DNA of 64,000 bases. Origin: Gavia stellata (Eukaryota; Chordata; Aves; Gaviiformes; Gaviidae). Location of the stretch: positions 29,329,965 to 29,393,964 of the forward strand of contig NC_082602.1 of the NCBI RefSeq assembly GCF_030936135.1, given 5' to 3'. Positions 12,702 through 22,862 of the stretch are shown in pieces. The notes under the pieces were generated by a model. The model did no database searches and had not been told where the DNA came from. It saw nothing but the letters and a program-made list of their open reading frames with translations. The position numbers and the translations under genes were made by a program. Every line of letters begins with the position of its first letter. The first letter of the stretch is position 1.

Positions 12702-13581
12702 CTCAGTTTTGGGGCCGGTCTTGTTTAATATATTTATCGATGATCTGGATGAGGGGATTGAGTGCTCCCTCAGCAAGTTTGCAGATGACACCAAGTTGGG
12801 TGGGAGTGTTGATCTGCTCGAGGGTAGGAAGGCTCTGCAGAGGGATCTCGACAGGCTGGATCGATGGGCCGAGGCCAATTGTATGAGGTTCAACAAGGCC
12901 AAGTGCCGGATCCTGAACTTGGGTCACAACAACCCCATGAAACGCTCCAGGCTTGGGGACGAGTGGCTGGAAAGCTGCCCTGCTGAAAAGGACCTGGGGG
13001 TGTTGATTGACAGCCGACTGAATATGAGCCAGCAGTGTGCCCAGGTGGCCAAGAAAGCCAACGGCATCCTGGCTTGTATCAGAAATGGTGTGGCCAGCAG
13101 GAGTAGGGAGGTGATCGTGCCCCTGTACTCGGCTCTGGTGAGGCTGCACCTCGAATACTGTGTTCAGTTTTGGGCCCCTCACTACAAGAAGGACATTGAG
13201 GTGCTGGAGCGTGTCCAGAGAAGGGCGACGAAGCTGGTGAGGGGTCTGGAGCACAAGTCTTATGAGGACGCGTTGAGGGAACTGGGGTTGTTCAGTCTGG
13301 AGAAGAGGAGGCTGAGGGGAGACCTCATCGCTCTCTACAACTACCTGAAAGGAGGTTGCAGAGAGGTGGCTGTTGGTCTCTTCTCCCAAGCAACTAGCGA
13401 CAGGACAAGAGGGAATGGCCTCAAGTTGCGCCAGGGGAGGTTCAGGCTGGATATTAGGAAAAATTTCTTTCCTGAGAGAGTGGTGAAACACTGGAAGAGG
13501 CTGCCCAGGGAGGTGGTGGAGTCACCATCACTGGAGGTGTTCAAGGAATGTGTGGACGTGGCACTGTGGGACATGGTTTAA
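12690..13581 (+). pseudogene. CR1 reverse transcriptase, C-terminal fragment with open frame
   Basis: The frame is open for about 297 codons from [20 protein letters not shown] to the natural stop after LWDMV. The RT motif C (FADDTKLGG) is intact. The endonuclease domain and the N-terminal RT motifs, including motif A, are missing, so no active element can be made. The preserved frame suggests a fairly recent insertion. An in-frame ATG at 12619 lies in the unrelated flank and is not a real start. The 262-residue open frame on the opposite strand is a shadow. Confidence 0.9.
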
Positions 13582-13663
13582 TGGGCATGGTGGTGTTGGG
13601 TTGATGGTTGGGCTTGATGATCTTACAGGTCTTTTCCAACCATAGTGATTCTGTGATTCTGTG

Positions 13664-15248
13664 AAATAGTCTAACTGGTACAAGCTAGGCTAAGAAACAA
13701 ATGAACTTTAATAATATTCTACTTGGTATCTTCACAGTCATCTTTGTTCCAGAGAGAGAGAGCTTGTGAAATCCTATAGTTCAGGTTATTTGACAAGTCC
13801 CTTAAGCTTATCATGCCTAAACTCATGCTTAAGCATTTTTGTTACGTGTTAATGAGTGCAGATTCAGCAATGTATCTAAGTATTCTCTTAACACTGTTTT
13901 TAGCTTTGCAGATTTCCCAGCAGGCTGCCAGCCTTCTCCAACTAATTGACCTGGCTTTTGCTTCATAAAAAAGGAAAAACAATAACCAGGGGAGCATTCA
14001 TTTCCTACAGCAGAAAAGGCCACCGTCAGATGAGCAATCCTTACTGACTTGACTGAGCCAGAACTGGTAATTTCCCTGGCAAGAAAGTCCTTGGGGGTCT
14101 TTACCATGACAGGGCTCAACCCTGTCTCTGCTAAGCCCCCTCAGCCACACACACACATGCCTGCCATCTTTTTCTTGGCCTTTCAGCCCAAAGAGAAGGG
14201 CTGAAAGCCCTGAGCAGCACTTTTTATGCAAGTGATTTCTGACACTGCAGGACATGGAAGTTTATTTCGCCAATCGGGATCAAATCCTAACACCTTCCCA
14301 CTGGGTATCCTGTCCTAACTCTGGTCAACTCAGAAATGGTGTAAAATTATTTCATAATAAAAACTAGTATGAGCATTGTCAGAAGGCCAGTAAAAAAGTC
14401 CTTACAACACTTTAAATTGATTCCCACTTAGGGCAAGCTTGGAGAAGCTCAAAAAAAGATGATTGACATCTTACAGTCCTGCTGAAAAAGGTACAGTGGT
14501 TCTGAGTCCAGGAAGGCTTTTACCTGAGGTTTCCCCATCCTCTTGCTTGTTAGTGAATGAAGCTGTTTCACTTTACTCCCCTGGTTGTTGAAGGGGACAT
14601 GGCAAAATGTGCAAAGGTGACAGGAGAGCCTCAACTGGCTTTTACCATATCCAGAAGGTGAAGTAGACAATTTACAGATTACCTCTCTAACTGACCCATG
14701 TTTCACTGGTGACATTTCAGTACAAGCACAACATCTTGGCTTAAAGCAGGGGTAAGTACTTCTTTACTGAGGAGTACAAGTATTTTTGCACAGGGAAGAT
14801 GACTAGAGCAATAATAGCTTGGAGACCTGCAGCAAGACGGACTGGAGCGCATGAGCCCCGGTGGCAATGGCTTTGCAAAGCTCAGGCCAGGGCTTCCCTC
14901 CCCGCAGGGCTGCAGGCAGGTCCAGCAGATGAAACCTCACCAATTTCTAAGGACCCAACACTGCTGCTTTTCTGATACTTATAATGGAGAGGCAAACCCT
15001 GCAGTTGGGGGATTTCTTTCCTTTTCCTCTATGAGAAATTCAGGGAGGACGATGCAAAAAATCCTAGGCTGAGATTCCTCTTCCCATCCAAGCCACCTCC
15101 TCCCTATACAAGGGAAGCCCTTGAGTGTAACTCTTTCCCGTTATAGAGTGACAACAAGGAGAAACGTGCCCTGAGCTGTCTAAATGCACAAGCAAAAGTT
15201 TCTTACCTCTGGGGACAAATCAGACCACAGACAGGCCAGAAAGATGAT
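13664..15248. other. Intergenic between CR1 and SINE relic
   Basis: Unique sequence containing the hairpin at 14177-14210. No gene was recognised. Confidence 0.6.
14177..14210. other. Hairpin-forming inverted repeat
   Basis: The arms CTTTCAGCCC (14180-14189) and GGGCTGAAAG (14198-14207) are perfectly complementary around an 8-base loop. Pairing extends to 13 positions with one mismatch. Function is unknown. It is not followed by a T-run, and bacterial terminators are not relevant here. Confidence 0.6.
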
Positions 15249-15445
15249 CTTGTGGTTAAAATTCCAGCCTGAGACTCTGGATATCTTGGTTTACTCCTTG
15301 CTCATTATTCACCTTCTGCATGATATTGGAAAGGCCACTTAAACTTGCTATGAGTAAGTTCACCATCTGCAAAAGATACATAACCATTTTTTCTTTTCTC
15401 TGTTTTGCTTATTAAAATGTAAATTGTTTGGGTCATCTCCCAGTA
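15249..15445 (+). repeat. MIR/CORE-SINE-like relic
   Basis: The order of blocks follows MIR: CTTGTGGTTAAAATTCCAGC, GAGACTCTGGA, then GATATTGGAAAGGCCACTTA and ACCATCTGCAAAAG. These resemble the MIR core around the GTGGTTAAGAGC, GACTCTGG, CCTTGGGCAAGTCACTTAAC and TCATCTGTAAAATG segments. It is a strongly diverged tRNA-derived SINE of the type shared by amniotes. Confidence 0.55.
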
Positions 15446-15920
15446 TTAAGGGGTATTTAGCCATAATAACAATAAAATAACACTCTGAAAGACAAAAAGA
15501 AAAAAAAAACCTGCTATAAATGCCTAATCTCTATCATTCCCAGCCATCACTATGGCTCTAAGTCCACTGAGAATGAACTGTCTGGCAGCTCCTGGCTGTC
15601 CTGGCAGCTCCATGGGCTGCCCTGACTTGAGGATTTCGAGTGGGGCACCCACAATGAGAGGACAACACTGCTGGTTCATCAGGCTCCACACAATGCTCTC
15701 ACAGGTTGCAAGACACGTCTAGTGAACTGTCTGCACACAAGGAGACAAATAGAGTATTCATCATGTCTATAAAAAATTCTAAGTTTCAAAAGGACATCGT
15801 GTAAAACCATGTATCAATCAGGTATCAGTGCCAGATATCTGAGGGACTGGCATTTCCATCTTAACCTGCCATTTTTCCAGTCTGTCTGAAACACTATATA
15901 TGTGGAAAATTTGTGTGAGT

Positions 15921-15960
15921 GTGTATACATATATATGTGTGTGTGTGTGTGTGTGTATAC
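15921..15960 (+). repeat. TG microsatellite with symmetric ends
   Basis: The tract consists of GTGTATAC, an ATATAT core, an uninterrupted TG run and then GTGTATAC again. It is likely polymorphic and can form alternating purine-pyrimidine (Z-type) DNA. Confidence 0.9.
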
Positions 15961-17912
15961 GCACTAAAACTTCCCCTTCTCCAAAGAAACCATATCTAAA
16001 AGAAGGTCTTGGAAACAATGGACAAACTCTTAAAATCAAAGAACCGCATGAATTCCTTGAACCCAGGTGAGTTAGACACAAGGTTAGGAAGAGATCCAAA
16101 ACCTTTGTGAATTCAGCAGGATTGTACCGGCAATGTCTTCACTCATTTACTGCAGAACTCTCCCAGAATGGCCCTGCACAAGAAGACATGAGGCATGTCA
16201 GTACATCTGATACAGAAGGAAGAAGAATAATTGAAATGAAATTAGTGAAATGAGAAATAATTCTTAAGTATTAGACTTTGAGAAGAGTACTGAGACCTGG
16301 TAGCATTTAGGAGAGCAAAATTAACTGGATCAAAGGCAAGATTTTACCCTATAAATGACTAAGAATTTCTCTGGATGGGGAGTTCATGGAACCAAGGATG
16401 AAATGTTTGACAGCTGGGGGCAAAACCTTATCTGCTAATAAGATATGGCTTGAAAAGCATCTTCCAGGCAAGGTTAACTTAAACAACATATTCCCTTTAG
16501 GAAATATTGCCAGGTTACAGTTTGAGCTCTGTAATACAATAACAGTGCAGTAATAGCACAGGCTATTATGAGCAATTCCATGAAAATCTCTGGTTTTTTC
16601 ACTACTGTTTTAAAAATTCATCCTACAGAAATATATTGTTATGTAAATACATGTTAGCCTAGCCCCATGTATAAGCTCAGGGCTAGGGACACACAAACAG
16701 ACAGTCTCCATCTCCCAGCTGATCCATGGTAAACTGCTGAAGTGCAATAAATCAATCACATGCATGAACCCTCTTTGACAAATGACCAATCATAATTATT
16801 CCTTTTCCTAAGGAGACTTCAAGACTAGAAATTTAATCATAAGCTAAGAAAATCCAGCGAACAGTTCCTTCTACCCCCAGATGTAAAATTTTGGATCTGT
16901 GGTTATATTGTGTGTAGAAAATGCCATACTGTATTAATCAGATTCACTCCCTTGGCAATCCACATACATGGTGCCATAGGTGCAAGACGCGCGAGATGCT
17001 GCAGTAAACCATCCTCTGTGAATAATTACTGCCTTTTACCTAAGCCGTAGGAATGTGACTGGATCCGAGCCCCTGCCAGTGGAGGTCGGCCCTTTCAAAG
17101 GAAACCTTGGTCAACGAGGCCCTTGCTCTTTCCCACAGCTGTAAGGAGCTTGCTTCGCTTTTAAATTTGAGCTGGAGCCATTTCCCTCCACCACCAGCAG
17201 AGCAAGCGTTTCAGCAGGAGCAGCCTACAGCTTGACCCCGTTTAGTGTTTGCAGACCCAGACCCTTCTGCTTGTGCCCCCGCCGACACCGGCTCCGGCGG
17301 CAGCCAAGAGCATTTCGTGCTGCAGCCGGTCTCATGCCCCCGCACCGCGGGGCTGCCCCTACGGCAGCAGGGAGCGGCCGACCAAGCCTCCCTGCGCAGG
17401 GAGAGCTGAGAGGGAGAGATAAAATAGGTTCTCCAGCCAAAGCTGAAAGCAAGAGGAAGCTTTTTCTCACCCAAGGCATGAGAAAGCTGTAAAACAGCAC
17501 GGTATGTGTGGGAAGGAAATGGAGCCTGACACGTTCGTATCATGAAGGCACCAAGTGGAACCCATTAAAAGATTTTGCTATTACTTAGCACAGTTGTAGC
17601 GTGAAGATACTGCAGGGTGGGAATCCTCGGTCTGACCATGCCGCCGTAGTGCAGGAGAGAGAGCAAGACCTGATCCTCTGTGTGCGTGTGTTTCTGTGTG
17701 TGATATATGTCAGGGCTTTTTCAGAATACACGCACTGTTTGTTCAGCATTCCTCTCCTCCTCTCTTCTCAGAAAGGGGGAAAAAAGAGAAAAGGAAATTT
17801 ATTTGTCCATGAGGCCTTTTTAAACAGATGAGGTAATTACCTGAGTACATCTATTATATGCAGAGCTGCTCCAAATATTACAAACCATGATTGCCAAACT
17901 ATAATTAACTAC

Positions 17913-17931
17913 AAAAAAAAAAAAAAAAAAA
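17913..17931 (+). repeat. Poly(A) run
   Basis: Nineteen A bases are followed by an A/C-rich stretch (CCCAAACCAAACACCCAACC). No retrocopy could be recognised upstream. Confidence 0.85.
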
Positions 17932-20900
17932 CCCAAACCAAACACCCAACCCTGTTTAACTAACGTTAATGCAGGGACATGGACCAAATATTTCTATTGT
18001 CAATCCCGCCATGCAATGTCAGTGAGAGGGCTGGAGGTCAAGAGGGCTTCACCCTGAAATACATATCCTTGGCTTTTCGCTCCCTGTGTCAAAAATTCTT
18101 AACGCTGTATTTTTTTAGAACTAGTCTACTATGGAGAGTTACTAAACATACATCAGCAGCCCAACAGAGCACTAACAGGAGTATGCGGCAATCAACTAAA
18201 TGGACCGAGAGAGAGCTGGGAGGAAGATAGTGTGGGAGAATTTTAAGTGAATTGGTGTGTTCATAAAAAATGACAAATGGCCCAAAAGACTCAAGGTCCC
18301 TGTTCATTCAGGAAAGACCGAGAAGCAGTGCAAGCTGCGGGGGGGCAGGGGGGAGGGCAGTTAAAGTGTGCTGGGGCTGCAGAGCCTGGGGAGTTCCCAG
18401 GGCACAAACCCCTCTTTTCCTCCCCACTTCTGTGCAGGCGTTGGGTTAAGCACAGGCATTTCTCGAGACTAAGCGCTGTGGCCTGTTTCTCTCCCTTCAC
18501 AACTGTCTCCAGGGGAAGAAGATGCATCAGTAGGAGCTAGACATTTCCCCCAGGTCAGCAGTGCCAACATCACAGCAGTGGTGCTGCCATGGGAGCCCCA
18601 GCCCCTTCCCTTCCCGTGGCTGTTCGGGGCCCCTTCTGGTGATGGAAGGAGTAGCTGTGCTGTCCTCTGCCCTCATTTCTTCTTCAATCCCCAAATGCTG
18701 CCAAGGCGAACCCTGGAAATACAGGGTTCAACACCTGCTTAAAGGGCAGCTCATTCCCAGTAGCCCCTCTGTAGCCCAACACAGACTCCAGCATCACCTA
18801 GTGCAGGAACAACGGAGCAGTCTTTTGTCCTTTTGCCCGCCTTTCAGGTCTGCCCAGTTCAGTTTTTACAGCTTCAGATGGGCTTTAGCTTTGTTTCTTG
18901 TGCCTCCACCACCCGTGCCCAGGGAAAGCAGGAATTCAGCAGGCTGCATCCCTACTGCCCGTAGAAAGAGGGTTCTGCTGGAGCCCAGTCTGTCCCAGTT
19001 TGTCCCCACTTCTCCTCCTCCTTTGAGGAACTGGTGCAAAGCTGAAGCCAGCACATAAGCGGGGTAGATAACAGGGGAGTCTGAGGCTCGGTGTGCTCAA
19101 ATCCCAACGTGATGTGACAGTGCAGACAGTGTCATTCACAAGCCCTGGGCTGAGGACCTTCGAGACTGCAGAGGGTGTCTCCAGGGAAAAAGACATTGCC
19201 AGGAAAAACATTTTCTTCCTGCTCAGCCCTACTCTGCCCTTCTCGTATGGCATCACATCCTCCCGAACAGCAAAGGCTGCTCCAGGGCAGAGCCACGCCA
19301 GAGCAGTGTGTGCCATACAGGCTCCACTGGAGACTGGCAGCATGGGCAGATGTCTGCAACTGAGGTCCCCACCGCTCCTCACACAGCACCAGGAACTGCT
19401 CCACTGCCTGCCACCGAGAAACCTCTGGGTTTTGTGGAAATGTAGCTGCCTAGAGAGGAAAGATGCCCATGAAGCATTGGGTGGGGGTAGCTAGTTAATG
19501 AAGCACTGTGAGAGAAGTGCTCATACATCTGTAGGCTCAATATTGTCACTGGTCAGAGGCATTGGACTGGACAGGTTGTTACTGTTGTCATTACTCCAAT
19601 AGCACTGTGCTAGGCACTTCTCAGACCCACTGCGATAAATGATCATGGCCACCATTTAGTTCTCTTTAGAAATACACGTACCTACAATAGGATAAGTCAG
19701 TTGCTGTAAGAAGCTCATACTGTTGGGTAGCAGCCAACATACTGTACTCACAGAACAGCCATGCAAGCTCTCTTTGCAGAAAAGACAGCAATAGCAGCAA
19801 AGCCAGGTCAGGTCACTACGGCTTGTTCCCTAACCCACATCCAAGAATCCAGTGACTGGGGAGAGTTACAGAAGACCAGCGCAGGCAGAAAAAGATACAT
19901 CTCATTTCCCCCACCCCCATGTAATTCCATGGAGCTCAAAATCAATTTGTCCTGACTTCCACAAGAGTGGAAGGAGAATCAGGAGTCATATATCTATTTA
20001 TTATAGAGCTAAAAGGGAAGAATTCAAGCAGATGGTAAAGACAGTAAAGCAATGGCTTTTTTTTTTTTCTTTCTCCAGCCCTAGAGTTATTGGGACATGC
20101 ATTCAAGGAAGCCTCCAGAGACACCCCAGTCCTGCAGCTGACTTCCCTCATTGAGCAGATTGCTTAGTTGCATTTACACTACCTGACCCAGTTTTCATCT
20201 CCCTGTTTGAAGAGAAAACAAAATCATACAGAAAACCAAGCACAGCCCAGATGCACTTAGAGAGGCTTTGAACTGTGAATCACATGGAAAGTAAACTTGA
20301 GGAAAAGAGAGACCTCATTTTATCCAGTGTACAAAAGGGTCTGGTATCATATTTACTTTCACAGTGACTTAACCTCCCCCTGCCTTCCTCCTTGCACCAG
20401 ATTTCACCCTCACTAACTAGGTTAAAACCACACATGCCTGTTCTAAAGCTACTGTAACTTCATGCTTGTTGTAGGTCAAGGCAAGCTGTGTGTGAGCAAA
20501 TTATCATATACTTCTAGCAGGGAAGGATGCTTAACCTCGAGATCTTTGTCTGCAAGAACCCCAAAGCCGTCTGCCAAAATGAGAAGCCTCTCAAAAGTTA
20601 AGGTCACTGACTTCAGTATTAGAAACCTGGATATCCTACTGCTTCACACATCTCACAACACTTTCTGTGGTCGAAGATCCAGTCCCCAGGCCTTCAGCTC
20701 ACAACTAAGTGCACACGCATTAATTTTGAGGGGGTCACTGACAGAGAGACCAGCTTTTCCACCAATTCATGCAAGTCCTACCAACTTACACAAACCTAAA
20801 CTAAATTTACTCCCAAGTCCTTCCCCACATCATGATTTGTGACTGGTCTGACCACAGCCAGAGGGACTGTTCCTAAAGTTCTGCCTGATAAATGTCATAA

Positions 20901-22049
20901 TATGGCCTCACAATTAATTTTTCATCCAAATGAGAATGAATGGACTTGGGCTTCAAATGAGAAATAAATCCGAGTTGTCTCAGGAGGAAGAGCTCCACTT
21001 CATATAGGTGTGTGTGGACATGTGTGCACATGTGCTCGTCCATGCATGTGACAGACCAAATTTTGCCTATTTGCAACCAAAACAGACAAATTTCAGGCAG
21101 CAAGTTTCTCCCTCTACCTTGTGTGATGTGTACAAAACACATCATAGTGTCCTATTTTCCCTTGCATTTTTAAAAGTGAGAGCTCTAGAATAATTTAATG
21201 TCCCCATTTACCACACTTTTTATTGAATACAGAAATCAATAACAAACTGCTGGTCAATAAAGAGCTGCTTAGGGAAGGCAAAAGCTTCTTGCAGGTGCTA
21301 AAAAGGAAAAAATAGAGGAATAATTAATATGTGTTTGACAGTGGCCACCAGGCTGTAACTAATAAGGAGAATGTATCATCTGTTAGGAGAAAGTTTTCAT
21401 TTCACAGCTGCCTTGAAGACCTGGGGACATTTCACTGGCTGCCTGCAAGAGCCAGGCATAGGTAGTTACCATCTCAGATGGATGTTTTAGCCAAGCAAGG
21501 AAAACTTTTTTGCATCTCTTTGAAAGTAGTTACTGCTTGCGCAGAATTGTGTCCTCCGGTCCCAAGCAAGTCAAAAAGGGGCTTTTACATTCCTGCAAAG
21601 TAGGATTGAGATCCTAATACCCTCATCATCGTGAGGCTGTATCTGTTGTCTCATCAGGGTTTAGATCCTGCTCCCTCACTGACACAGATCTTCTAATCTT
21701 TACTGCGTGACTGAAAAGCAGATGCTAACTGCAGCCTATCACCCATGGTTCAGGGGTCTTGGCACCATCCAGCAGAGCAGGGTGACATAAGCCCTGCCCA
21801 GTTCATTACAGAAGTGATTCCATTCTGCCCCCATTCAGTGGGAGAGGATCCTGGCCACCCCGACAGGCTGGCTTCAGCTCATGGGAATAAAGCAAAAGAG
21901 AGAGGAAGAAAGGTGTTACAGTGGGTACTCTGCAAAATAAAAGCGCCCACAAAAGCTGAGCCCTCAAACTGATGGAGGAATAAACTCATCAACTGACATT
22001 CACAGATGAGTTATTCTACACTTTGGCCACAACAACGCCAGGCAACGCT

Positions 22050-22683
22050 ACAGGCTTGGGGACGAGTGGCTGGAAAGCTGCCCCGCAGAAAAGGACCTGG
22101 GGGTGTTGATTGACAGCCGGCTGAATATGAGCCAGCAGTGTGCCCAGGTGGCCAAGAAGGCCAATGGCATCCTGGCCTGTATCAGAAATAGTGTGGCCAG
22201 CAGGAGTAGGGAGGTGATCGTGCCCCTGTACTGGGCGCTGGTGAGGCCGCACCTCGAATACTGTGTTCAGTTTTGGGGCCCTCACTACAAGAAAGACATC
22301 GAGGTGCTGGAGCGTGTCCAGAGAAGGGCGACGAAGCTGGTGAGGGGTCTGGAGCACAAGTCTTATGAGGAGCGGCTGAGGGAGCTGGGGTGTTCAGTCT
22401 GGAGAAGAGGAGGCTGAGGGGAGACCTCATCGCTCTCTACAACTACCTGAAAGGGGGTTGCAGAGAGGTGGGTGTTGGTCTCTTCTCCCAAGTGACTAGT
22501 GACAGGACAAGAGGGAATGGCCTCAAGTTGCGCCAGGGGAGGTTCAGGCTGGATATTAGGAAAAAGTTCTTTACTGAGAGAGTAGTGAAACATTGGAACA
22601 GGCTGCCCAGGGAAGTGGTGGAGTCACCCTCACTGGAGGTGTTCAAGGAATGTGTGGAGGTGGCATTGTGGGATGTAGCTTGA
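22050..22683 (+). pseudogene. CR1 reverse transcriptase fragment, frameshifted
   Basis: The protein runs from [20 protein letters not shown] through [20 protein letters not shown] and [20 protein letters not shown]. One T is missing at about 22390, relative to the CTGGGGTTGTTCAG form at 12.7 kb. The frame therefore shifts, and the last 97 codons lie in another frame ending LWDVA. None of the RT palm motifs is included. Confidence 0.9.
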
Positions 22684-22692
22684 TGGGCATGG

Positions 22693-22805
22693 TGCTGTGT
22701 GGTGTTGGGTGGGTTGGTTTTTGGTGTGTTGTGGTTTGTTGTTGTTGTGTGGTTTGGTTTTTTTTGTTTGTTTTTTTTGTTTGTTTGGTTTGGGTTTTTT
22801 TTAGG
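22693..22805 (+). repeat. G/T-only low-complexity expansion inside CR1
   Basis: This is a strand-asymmetric tract made almost only of G and T (TGGTTTGTTGTTGTTGTGTG type). It is inserted between the CR1 stop region and the conserved TTGGACTTGATGATC end block. It is absent from the other CR1 copies here. Confidence 0.85.
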
Positions 22806-22862
22806 TTGGACTTGATGATCTTACAGGTCTTTTCCAACCTTAGTGATTCTGTGATTCTGTGA

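Larger units (their letters stand above)
12678..13663 (+). mobile_element. CR1 LINE, 5'-truncated, best-preserved copy
   Basis: This non-LTR retrotransposon fragment holds the last third of the reverse transcriptase gene and the 3' end. It finishes in the CR1 tail GTGATTCTGTGATTCTGTG at about 13645-13663. The 5' truncation falls at the VPQGSVLGP motif (RT motif B) and is marked by two adjacent copies of AGTCCCCCAGGG. It is close in sequence to the copies at 22 kb and 27 kb. Confidence 0.95.
15446..22009. other. Intergenic; small CpG-rich patch
   Basis: Mostly unique sequence. A small cluster of CpG at about 17240-17420 and moderately GC-rich DNA at 18300-19480 give overlapping chance open frames of up to 165 codons with no family motif. 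Confidence 0.55.
22010..22862 (+). mobile_element. CR1 LINE, 5'-truncated, with expanded G/T tract
   Basis: This copy starts within the segment coding for the LGHNN motif and ends in GTGATTCTGTGATTCTGTGA. Compared with the copy at 12.7 kb, its 3' untranslated part carries about 100 extra bases made only of G and T (22693-22805). Confidence 0.94.

Noticed and set aside
12703..13491. 262-codon open frame on the minus strand
   Set aside because: It is the antisense shadow of the CR1 reverse transcriptase; similar antisense frames appear at every CR1 copy here.
17913..17960. Processed pseudogene or SINE tail at the 19-bp A run
   Set aside because: No retrocopy, poly(A) signal or target-site duplication could be recognised upstream.
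18561..19058. 165-codon open frame
   Set aside because: Ser/Pro-rich with no domain and overlapped by frames on the other strand; best explained by local composition.
19579..19625. MIR or L3 relic (AGCACTGTGCTAGGCACTTC)
   Set aside because: Only one short block fits; too little to separate from chance.
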